Shown: piece by piece, positions 1-4,113 of the stretch
Layout of the letters: every line of letters starts with the position of its first letter
How positions within the stretch are numbered: the first letter of the stretch is position 1
Assembly (NCBI GenBank): GCA_030666935.1
Contig: DAOUWX010000151.1
Span: forward strand, 1 to 5,019
Reading direction: 5' to 3'
DNA: 5,019 nucleotides
From: Atribacterota bacterium
Lineage (GTDB): Bacteria; Atribacterota; Phoenicimicrobiia; Phoenicimicrobiales; Phoenicimicrobiaceae
Program-made: the position numbers and the translations under genes
The notes under the pieces: model-generated
What the model was told of the DNA's origin: nothing
The model's database searches: none
Seen by the model: only the letters and a program-made list of their open reading frames with translations

Positions 1-21
1 CTAACGACTAACGACTAATTT
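1..21. repeat. Heptamer repeat array (CTANNNA family), cut by window edge
   Basis: Two perfect CTAACGA units (1-7, 8-14) are followed by CTAATTT (15-21), in strict 7-base phase. Bases 8-27 (CTAACGACTAATTTAACTGG) recur exactly at 3962-3981, so the junction between heptamer and octamer units is itself a repeated module. The array may extend left of the window. Confidence 0.8.
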
Positions 22-37
22 AACTGGTTAATTAATT
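22..37. repeat. Octamer units AACTGGTT and AATTAATT
   Basis: Two 8-base units follow the heptamer array directly. They belong to the AAYTGGNN family also seen at 60-79, 219-258, 3720-3743, 3795-3858 and 3976-4007. The second unit is degenerate. Confidence 0.55.
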
Positions 38-59
38 TCATAATCTTTATTCTTATCTT

Positions 60-79
60 AATTGGTCAATTGGGTAATT
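60..79. repeat. Octamer repeat (AATTGGTC, AATTGGGT, AATT)
   Basis: Two and a half 8-base units are visible. The 23 bases at 59-81 are identical to 234-256, so this is a long direct repeat 175 bases apart, not only a shared short motif. Confidence 0.75.
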
Positions 80-90
80 ATCTACAATTT

Positions 91-120
91 TTCGACTTCT
101 TATCGATTATATGCTATATT
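91..120 (+). promoter_or_regulatory. Weak candidate sigma-70 promoter
   Basis: An extended -10-like motif TGCTATATT (112-120) lies 18 bases after a poor -35 match, TTCGAC (91-96). It sits in one of the few non-repetitive parts of the leader and would start transcription about 205 bases before the peptidase ATG. In DNA this AT-rich, chance matches are common, so this is only a candidate. Confidence 0.22.
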
Positions 121-183
121 ATTTACAATAATAAAAAATAAATTTTAACCTTGCGTTTCTTGAAGTGTACCTAACGAAGAAGC

Positions 184-203
184 CAGAATTCAGAATTCAG
201 AAT
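184..203. repeat. Heptamer repeat CAGAATT (about 2.9 units)
   Basis: Bases 184-203 read CAGAATTCAGAATTCAGAAT, a perfect 7-base tandem repeat whose sequence differs from CTANNNA but whose period is the same. Confidence 0.8.
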
Positions 204-218
204 ATAACGATAATTTTT

Positions 219-258
219 AATCGGTAAATTGGGTAATTGGTCAATTGGGTAATTATTA
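219..258. repeat. Octamer repeat array (AAYTGGNN family)
   Basis: Five 8-base units can be read in phase: AATCGGTA (219), AATTGGGT (227), AATTGGTC (235), AATTGGGT (243) and AATTATTA (251). Bases 219-269 align without gaps to 3819-3869 with about 6 differences in 51 positions, so the two arrays are homologous copies. The other copy forms a perfect inverted repeat; this one does not. Confidence 0.75.
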
Positions 259-261
259 TAT

Positions 262-311
262 TTGTATCTTGTATTTAATACTAACGACTATTCACTAACG
301 ACTAACGACTA
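262..311. repeat. Heptamer arrays directly 5' of the peptidase RBS
   Basis: TTGTATC (262-268) and TTGTATT (269-275) form one heptamer pair. After a 5-base spacer come CTAACGA (281), CTATTCA (288), CTAACGA (295), CTAACGA (302) and CTA (309-311). The 31 bases 281-311 are identical to 2165-2195 upstream of lptA. The array ends 21 bases before the ATG at 333, and the Shine-Dalgarno sequence begins 5 bases after it. Confidence 0.85.
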
Positions 312-332
312 TTTTAAGAGGAGTAACAATTT

Positions 333-1529
333 ATGAAATATAAAAATGCAATAATTTTTGTTCTAATAATCTTATCAATCAGCTTAAGCGGCTGCTTTAT
401 AAATCCTTCCATTCCAAATATTCCCGAATGGACGGTAATGATTTACCTTGATGCCGATAATAATTTAGAGAGCGCTGGTATTGATGATATGAATGAGATG
501 GAAATGGTTGGCTCTACAGTCGATGTAAATATAGTGGTTCAGGCAGATCGAATTCCTGGCTATGATATTTCCAACAGTAATTGGACCAACACCAGAAGAT
601 ATTATATTACTCAGGATTTTGATCCCTTTCAGATAAATTCCCAGTTCAATAATTTGGGCGAGCTTAACATGGGTGACCCCCAGACCTTAGTCGATTTTGC
701 CAGCTGGGCAATAACTGAATATCCAGCTGAAAAATATCTACTGGTAATCTGGAATCATGGAGGAGGGTTCCGGTCTCCGGTATATATTGCTAAAGATATT
801 GCCTGGGATGATACCAGCGGAGGAGACAAAATAACTATGACAGAATTAGAATATGCCCTCTCGGTGATTAGTGCTCAAATGGGGAAAAATATTGATATAG
901 TAGGGATGGATGCCTGTTTGATGGCAATGAGTGAAGTGGCTTATCAAATAAAAAATCATGCCGATATCCTGGTTGCCTCAGAAGAAAATGAACCAAGTGA
1001 TGGCTGGCCTTATGATACTATTTTAAGCCAGCTTGTTGCTAATCCCACTACTTCTCCCGAACAATTAGCGACAGACATCGTTTATAAATATATTTATTCT
1101 TATCCTTTCTATGATGTCACTCAATCAGCAATTAATTTGAGTTATATGGACGATTTAGCCAATCAATTATCTAATTTAGCTCTGGCTATAATGAGCGATA
1201 CTCTAACCCCTAAGAGTTTTTACATAAATGCTGCTTATAACAGTCAGTACTATGGAGATCCAGATTTTATTGATTTATATGATTTTTGCAGCAAGGTTTT
1301 AATCTATTCTTATAATGATCAAGTGAAATCTATTGCCTTAAGCACCCAACAAACCTTAATAAGTTCCGTGGTAATAAATTCAAACTATAACGGGTGGAGC
1401 GTAAGCGGCTCTAAAGGTCTTTCTATTTACTTTCCATGGTATTATGCTTATAATTCCAGTAAGTATAGCAGCATCAACTTTGCTCAGGATACTTTTTGGG
1501 ATGAAATGCTTTTATCTTTGGGGCTTTAA
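333..1529 (+). CDS. Clostripain-family (C11) cysteine peptidase, lipoprotein
   Basis: This is a 398-residue secreted lipoprotein of peptidase family C11 (clan CD). A hydrophobic signal (residues 6-18) ends in the lipobox LSGC, with Cys21 as the lipidation site. The mature domain opens with WTVMIYLDADNNLE (33-46), the usual first strand of C11 enzymes. The catalytic dyad is readable: His142 in WNHGGG (140-145) and Cys195 in GMDACLMA (191-198). Asp193, two residues before the Cys, matches the S1-pocket Asp of clostripain and PmC11, which favours Arg or Lys at P1. ASEENEPSDGWPYD (215-228) and the C-terminal GLSIYFP (362-368) are also family-typical. In this family activation involves self-cleavage between His and Cys; Lys154 is a possible site (inference). 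The start is supported by AAGAGGAG at 316-323, 9 bases upstream, and by the signal peptide. The residue after Cys21 is Phe, so by the E. coli Lol rule it would go to the outer membrane. Its substrate is unknown. lptC follows after 15 bases. Confidence 0.9.
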   Translation: MKYKNAIIFVLIILSISLSGCFINPSIPNIPEWTVMIYLDADNNLESAGIDDMNEMEMVGSTVDVNIVVQADRIPGYDISNSNWTNTRRYYITQDFDPFQINSQFNNLGELNMGDPQTLVDFASWAITEYPAEKYLLVIWNHGGGFRSPVYIAKDIAWDDTSGGDKITMTELEYALSVISAQMGKNIDIVGMDACLMAMSEVAYQIKNHADILVASEENEPSDGWPYDTILSQLVANPTTSPEQLATDIVYKYIYSYPFYDVTQSAINLSYMDDLANQLSNLALAIMSDTLTPKSFYINAAYNSQYYGDPDFIDLYDFCSKVLIYSYNDQVKSIALSTQQTLISSVVINSNYNGWSVSGSKGLSIYFPWYYAYNSSKYSSINFAQDTFWDEMLLSLGL

Positions 1530-1544
1530 TGATATTATTATAAT

Positions 1545-2129
1545 ATGCTTAAACAAAGATATTTATGGTTAATTTTAATAATAATTCTGGCTATAGCTCT
1601 TTCTTTTTATTTTATTTATAATAAAGGAAAAGAAGAGGACACTGGCAAAGCAGAAGAAGCGATTGAAGAATTTGAGGAAGAAGATGTCGAAGTAAATGAA
1701 GCTCCGGTCAAGATAGAAAAAGGAATAGTAGTAGGAATGAAAGCCGGGGAAAAAGAATGGGAAATAGAAGCTGCTAAAATATCTTTAGCCGAAGATAGGA
1801 AAAGAACTATCTTTGAAGAGATTAAAAAAGCGGTTATCTTTAAAAATAATGAACCCTTTTTAAATATCCAGCTTAATAAATGTATTGCCGACATGGGAAG
1901 CAAAAGTATGGAATTAATTGGAGAAGTGTTTATTGAAACTAAGGAAGGGGATATCTTAAAAGGAGATAGATTTTACTGGGATTCTGGAGAGGAAACCTTG
2001 GCCAGTTTGGAACCGGTGGAATTAACAGTAAAAGAAAATAATATTACTGCTGACTGGTTGATAAGTGATGTTGAACTAAATAAACTTGAATTGCAGGGAA
2101 ATGTAAAAGTAACTTTCAAAATCGAATAA
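1545..2129 (+). CDS. lptC: LptC-family LPS export protein
   Basis: The 194-residue protein matches LptC in size (E. coli LptC is 191) and architecture. It has an N-terminal membrane anchor (about 7-25) and then a periplasmic beta-jellyroll domain (about 55-194). LptC takes LPS from the LptB2FG transporter and hands it to LptA. The segment KEWEIEAAKISL (70-81) is the typical first strand of the domain. It is followed by alternating beta-strands with GEVFIETKEGDILKGDRFYWD (126-146 region) and LELQGNVKV (181-189), a pattern shared with OstA/LptA domains. An unusual acidic linker (about 29-53, mostly Glu/Asp) joins anchor and domain. The ATG at 1545 is the only plausible start, because an in-frame TGA lies at 1530-1532 with no ATG, GTG or TTG between. 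No Shine-Dalgarno is visible, so translation may be coupled to the peptidase gene ending 15 bases upstream. It could be a related jellyroll protein, but lptA downstream supports lptC. Confidence 0.82.
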   Translation: MLKQRYLWLILIIILAIALSFYFIYNKGKEEDTGKAEEAIEEFEEEDVEVNEAPVKIEKGIVVGMKAGEKEWEIEAAKISLAEDRKRTIFEEIKKAVIFKNNEPFLNIQLNKCIADMGSKSMELIGEVFIETKEGDILKGDRFYWDSGEETLASLEPVELTVKENNITADWLISDVELNKLELQGNVKVTFKIE

Positions 2130-2219
2130 TCTCTATCTTGTATTTATTTCTTGTGTTTTCCCAGCTAACGACTATTCACTAACGACTAACGACTAATTCG
2201 AAAGGAGTTTTCGTATACA
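2130..2219 (+). other. lptC-lptA spacer with RBS of lptA
   Basis: This 90-base spacer holds a TATCTTGTATTTA segment (2134-2146, also at 265-277 and 3744-3756), the heptamer array (2165-2199) and a strong Shine-Dalgarno AAAGGAG (2201-2207). The latter is 12 bases before the lptA ATG, slightly longer than usual. No other in-frame start lies between the RBS and the ATG. No terminator hairpin is evident, so read-through from lptC is plausible. Confidence 0.65.
2165..2199. repeat. Heptamer array directly 5' of the lptA RBS
   Basis: Units CTAACGA (2165), CTATTCA (2172), CTAACGA (2179), CTAACGA (2186) and CTAATTC (2193) run in strict phase. Bases 2165-2195 are identical to 281-311 in front of the peptidase gene. 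The shared part ends 24 bases before the lptA ATG, and the RBS starts 5 bases after it, the same position relative to the RBS as at 281-311. Confidence 0.85.
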
Positions 2220-2903
2220 ATGAAAAATTGTAAAAAATCCTATTTTAGTAGGTTTCTGTTAACATTCATTATCTTTTCTCTAATTATATTTTTATCATTT
2301 TGTGCTTCTGCCCAGGAAGAAAAGAAAGAGACAGAAGAATCAGTGGTAAATATTCAGGCAGATAATGTGACTTATGATAAAAGCACGGATAAGATGATCT
2401 TTGAAGGGAATGTAATTATTACCCAGGAAGATATTACGCTAACCGCCCGTGAAGCTGATTTTGATGTAGATAAAAAGATTGGCCAGATAAAGGGTGATAT
2501 AGAATTAGTTCAGAGTGATATTACCATTACCGGGGAGAACCTCGAAGCTTATCTTAATGATAAAAGATATATCTTTCAGGAGAAAGTAATATTAATTCAG
2601 GAGCGAAAAGACGAAGAAGAGAAAGAAGATAACATTACCTGGAATTGTAATAATCTGGAGATTTTTACCGATACCCAGGATTTAACTGCCACCGGGGAAG
2701 TAAAGATCTTAAAGAAAGATTATACCATCACCGCAGAGAAAGCAGTTTATATTGATGAGGAACAGAAAATTACTTTGGCAGGCAAGATAAGAATAGAAGA
2801 AGAGGGCGGTAGATGGATTACCGGCGATAAAGCCGTTTTTTATATTGACAGCGAAAGATTAGAAGTAGAAGGAAATGTCCGAAGCGGCATCAAATTAGAC
2901 TAA
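2220..2903 (+). CDS. lptA: LptA/OstA-family periplasmic LPS-bridge protein
   Basis: The 227-residue protein has a cleavable signal peptide. Basic residues and a hydrophobic stretch (about 12-27) end in ASA (29-31), with predicted cleavage before Gln32. Cys28 is preceded by Phe, so it is not a lipobox. The mature part is built of repeated OstA strands with the family pattern 'QADNVTYD..TDKMIFEGNV' (46-65 region), then KGDIEL (91-96), ENLEAYLNDKRYIFQEKV (106-123), TATGEVKI (156-163), KAVYIDEEQKITLAGKI (174-190) and KAVFYIDSERLEVEGNV (204-220). This reads as two successive modules (about 43-128 and 138-221) joined by a charged insert, QERKDEEEKEDN (127-138). E. coli LptA has 185 residues, so this one is somewhat long. 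LptA oligomerises head to tail to carry LPS from LptC to LptD. lptC upstream supports the call. The stop codon overlaps a large palindrome. lptB, often next to lptA, is absent. Confidence 0.85.
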   Translation: MKNCKKSYFSRFLLTFIIFSLIIFLSFCASAQEEKKETEESVVNIQADNVTYDKSTDKMIFEGNVIITQEDITLTAREADFDVDKKIGQIKGDIELVQSDITITGENLEAYLNDKRYIFQEKVILIQERKDEEEKEDNITWNCNNLEIFTDTQDLTATGEVKILKKDYTITAEKAVYIDEEQKITLAGKIRIEEEGGRWITGDKAVFYIDSERLEVEGNVRSGIKLD

Positions 2904-2942
2904 AAGTTTCCCAAAGGTGCCAGGCACCTTTGGGAAACTTTT
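2902..2942. repeat. 41-base near-perfect palindrome, REP-like
   Basis: A 20-base arm AAAAGTTTCCCAAAGGTGCC (2902-2921) is followed by one base (A2922) and then its exact reverse complement (2923-2942). The core GGTGCCAGGCACC resembles, from memory, extragenic palindromes common in several bacterial genomes and linked to REP-associated Y1 transposases; no such transposase is in the window. The element overlaps the last two bases of the lptA stop codon. Its arm ends in TTTT on either strand, so the RNA could act as a bidirectional terminator or attenuator between lptA and the lipoprotein gene. Confidence 0.85.
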
Positions 2943-2961
2943 GGCGTAGAGGGGCGATTTT

Positions 2962-3546
2962 ATGAGAATCATGAACGTGAAAAAAGTGATAATTTTTTTA
3001 TTGATGATAGGAATAATGGTTATAATATCGGGATGTGCGAGGTGGCCAGAGGGACCGGAACCAGAGCCAGGGACGGAATACCAATTAGAAATAACAGTAG
3101 AGGTAACAGGGGAAATTAATTCTTATGATGGGATCTATTATATAGTTTTGGATGCTGATGAAGAATCTATCGATGGACCAGGAGATGATTTATTTTTCTG
3201 GGATGACGATTTTTATTATATTAATTTGGAAAACGAATTCTTTTATTTTGCTCAGGTAGAAGAGGGATCTCCGGAATTAGATTTGACGGATTATTTATAT
3301 AGTGAAAATGAACTACAAGTAACTATTGCTCTTAGTGATTTAGGAAGTCCAAACAGTATCGATATTAATGTTATCACTACTGATTCAGCTAATAATACTT
3401 ATGACCATTTAGACAGCTATTTTACCATTAATACTACTGTGCTTGGTTCTACGGCAACAAGAGAAGATTCAACAGGTGATTCAGGGGATGGCGGAGCAGA
3501 TTTTGATATAGTAAAAGTTACAGCTGTAGTCGCTACCCTTTATTAG
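2962..3546 (+). CDS. Highly acidic lipoprotein of unknown function
   Basis: I do not recognise a named family. The 194-residue product has a basic start, a hydrophobic segment (about 9-21) and the lipobox ISGC, with lipidated Cys25. A short Pro/Glu-rich tether follows (29-37). The mature chain has about 38 Asp/Glu against 3 Lys/Arg, giving a very low predicted isoelectric point. Predicted beta-strands such as YQLEITVEVTG (40-50), YYIVLDAD (59-66), FYYINL (84-89) and LQVTIALSDLG (119-129) suggest a beta-sandwich. LDADEESIDGPGDD (63-76) and the Asp/Gly-rich tail (168-182) could bind Ca2+; this is inference. GAGGGG (2949-2954), 7 bases before the ATG at 2962, fixes the start over the in-frame ATG at 2971. 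The gene lies 58 bases after lptA across the palindrome, so it may be co-transcribed at reduced level or have its own promoter. Alanine after Cys25 would, by the E. coli rule, allow outer-membrane sorting. Confidence 0.8.
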   Translation: MRIMNVKKVIIFLLMIGIMVIISGCARWPEGPEPEPGTEYQLEITVEVTGEINSYDGIYYIVLDADEESIDGPGDDLFFWDDDFYYINLENEFFYFAQVEEGSPELDLTDYLYSENELQVTIALSDLGSPNSIDINVITTDSANNTYDHLDSYFTINTTVLGSTATREDSTGDSGDGGADFDIVKVTAVVATLY

Positions 3547-3578
3547 TATAATTAAAGGGCTAGTAAGTAGAAGTATGT

Positions 3579-3605
3579 AGAGACACGATGATACATCGTG
3601 TCTCT
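3579..3605 (+). terminator. REP-like hairpin, possible terminator of the plus-strand genes
   Basis: Perfect 12-base arms AGAGACACGATG (3579-3590) and CATCGTGTCTCT (3594-3605) flank the loop ATA. The stem lies 32 bases after the acidic lipoprotein stop and is followed by TTTGATTTAATTT, an imperfect U-tract, so it may end transcription. The GTAGAGACRCG..CGYGTCTCT style resembles REP-like palindromes I recall from cyanobacteria and other genomes, so it may be a mobile palindrome serving as a terminator. Confidence 0.55.
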
Positions 3606-3669
3606 TTGATTTAATTTAACACAGTACACCACATTTACTACATTAACTCTCTCGACAGCTAAAATAATA

Positions 3670-3693
3670 GACAGGCGAGACGCCTGTCCTACG
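3670..3693. repeat. REP-like palindrome (GACAGGCG..CGCCTGTC)
   Basis: Eight-base arms GACAGGCG (3670-3677) and CGCCTGTC (3681-3688) flank the loop AGA, followed by CTACGG. The element is much richer in G+C than its surroundings. On the minus strand it reads ..VGQASRLS.., a peptide string I recall as typical of REP sequences mis-called as small proteins in many genomes. That supports a dispersed repeat, not a gene. Confidence 0.7.
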
Positions 3694-3701
3694 GTTTTAT
3701 A

Positions 3702-3715
3702 TTGTATTTTGTATC
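3702..3715. repeat. Heptamer pair TTGTATT, TTGTATC
   Basis: Two units of a 7-base motif lie in tandem. The same two units in reverse order occur at 262-275, and TTGCATT plus TTGTATT occur at 3886-3899. Confidence 0.55.
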
Positions 3716-3719
3716 TTAT

Positions 3720-3743
3720 AATTGGGCAACTAGTTAACTGAAT
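3720..3743. repeat. Octamer units AATTGGGC, AACTAGTT, AACTGAAT
   Basis: Three 8-base units of the AAYTGGNN family run in phase, immediately followed by TATCTTGTATTTA (starting at 3744), which is shared with 265-277 and 2134-2146. Confidence 0.55.
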
Positions 3744-3794
3744 TATCTTGTATTTAATATTAAATACCATTTACTGACGACTAAGATTAATTTT

Positions 3795-3858
3795 AACTGG
3801 CTAATTGGTTTTTCTCCTAATCGGCAAATTGGGCAATTGGTCAATTTGCCGATTATTA
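3795..3858. repeat. Octamer array containing a perfect inverted repeat
   Basis: In one continuous 8-base phase the units are AACTGGCT (3795), AATTGGTT (3803), a divergent TTTCTCCT (3811), AATCGGCA (3819), AATTGGGC (3827), AATTGGTC (3835), AATTTGCC (3843) and GATTATTA (3851). Within it, 13-base arms AATCGGCAAATTG (3819-3831) and CAATTTGCCGATT (3842-3854) are perfectly complementary around a 10-base loop. The homologous copy at 219-254 lacks this pairing. Confidence 0.75.
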
Positions 3859-3873
3859 TATTTGTATCTCACA

Positions 3874-3899
3874 CCAACGACTAATTTGCATTTTGTATT
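3874..3899. repeat. Degenerate heptamer units
   Basis: CCAACGA (3874) and CTAATTT (3881) continue the CTANNNA phase, and TTGCATT (3886) and TTGTATT (3893) form an overlapping pair of the TTGTATY type. The array is short and imperfect. Confidence 0.45.
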
Positions 3900-3926
3900 T
3901 TCCTTACACTTATAACCCGTAACTGT

Positions 3927-3975
3927 ACGCTAAACGCTGTACGCTATACGCTCACTATTCACTAACGACTAATTT
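3927..3975. repeat. Seven-unit heptamer array changing from ACGCTNN to CTANNNA
   Basis: Seven units are in strict 7-base phase: ACGCTAA (3927), ACGCTGT (3934), ACGCTAT (3941), ACGCTCA (3948), CTATTCA (3955), CTAACGA (3962) and CTAATTT (3969). Two different motif families share one phase with no spacer. The segment ACTATTCACTAACGACT (3954-3970) recurs exactly at 287-303, 2171-2187 and 4094-4110. Confidence 0.8.
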
Positions 3976-4007
3976 AACTGGCTAATTGGTTAACTGAACA
4001 ACTATTT
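3976..4007. repeat. Octamer array following the heptamer array
   Basis: Four 8-base units, AACTGGCT, AATTGGTT, AACTGAAC and AACTATTT, follow the heptamer array without a gap. The same order of heptamers then octamers is seen at 1-37. Confidence 0.65.
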
Positions 4008-4040
4008 TTAATGACTAATTAATTTTTATCTTATTCAGTC

Positions 4041-4078
4041 TCCTCCCCATTGAAGGGGGAGGATTAAGGTGGGGGTTT
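4041..4078. repeat. REP-like hairpin (TCCTCCCC..GGGGAGGA..GGTGGGGGT)
   Basis: Eight-base arms TCCTCCCC (4041-4048) and GGGGAGGA (4056-4063) flank a 7-base loop, followed by TTAAGGTGGGGGTTTT. This C/G block is very unlike the AT-rich surroundings. It resembles, from memory, a dispersed palindrome with a G-rich tail found in many unrelated bacterial genomes. It lies about 50 bases beyond the lptD stop and could help end that transcript, though no U-tract follows on the minus strand. Confidence 0.7.
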
Positions 4079-4080
4079 TA

Positions 4081-4111
4081 CTAAATACTAAATACTATTC
4101 ACTAACGACTG
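4081..4111. repeat. Heptamer array next to the lptD stop codon
   Basis: Units CTAAATA (4081), CTAAATA (4088), CTATTCA (4095), CTAACGA (4102) and CTG (4109-4111) run in phase, ending 2 bases before the minus-strand lptD stop codon (4114-4116). Bases 4094-4110 are identical to segments in three other gaps. Confidence 0.8.
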
Positions 4112-4113
4112 TT

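Larger units (their letters stand above)
1..332. other. Gene-free leader region rich in short repeats
   Basis: No open frame with a credible start and ribosome-binding site lies here. The stretch is a mosaic of heptamer units (1-21, 184-203, 262-311) and octamer units (22-37, 60-79, 219-258). Between these lies non-repetitive AT-rich sequence (about 82-183) that holds one weak promoter candidate. The region ends in the Shine-Dalgarno sequence of the peptidase gene (AAGAGGAG, 316-323). Any promoter for the downstream plus-strand operon should lie here. Confidence 0.8.
3547..4113. other. Convergent intergenic region, no gene, repeat-dense
   Basis: This 567-base gap separates the plus-strand operon from the convergent lptD. 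I see no credible gene on either strand. It contains three REP-like hairpins (3579-3605, 3670-3693, 4041-4078), octamer arrays (3720-3743, 3795-3858, 3976-4007) and heptamer arrays (3702-3715, 3874-3899, 3927-3975, 4081-4111). About half of the sequence is accounted for by these units. Terminators for both transcription units should be in this region. Confidence 0.8.

Noticed and set aside
151..180. Second promoter candidate beginning with TTGCGT
   Set aside because: No acceptable -10 hexamer lies 16-18 bases downstream.
281..311. CRISPR-like array
   Set aside because: Units are only 7 bases, contiguous and without spacers, and there are no cas genes. This is a short tandem repeat.
1616..1903. 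Open frame of 95 codons on the minus strand, antisense to lptC
   Set aside because: It is a Ser/Phe-rich low-complexity shadow of the Glu/Lys-rich LptC reading frame, with no RBS or family resemblance.
2301..2303. Lipidation at Cys28 of LptA
   Set aside because: The residue before the Cys is Phe, which breaks the lipobox, and ASA followed by Gln offers a good signal peptidase I site.
2971..2973. Alternative ATG for the acidic lipoprotein
   Set aside because: The GAGGGG Shine-Dalgarno is 7 bases from the ATG at 2962 but 16 bases from 2971, so the upstream ATG fits better.
3552..3770. Open frame of 72 codons on the minus strand
   Set aside because: It runs through two REP-like hairpins, and its VGQASRLS string is typical of mis-called repeats. 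No domain or upstream context supports a gene.
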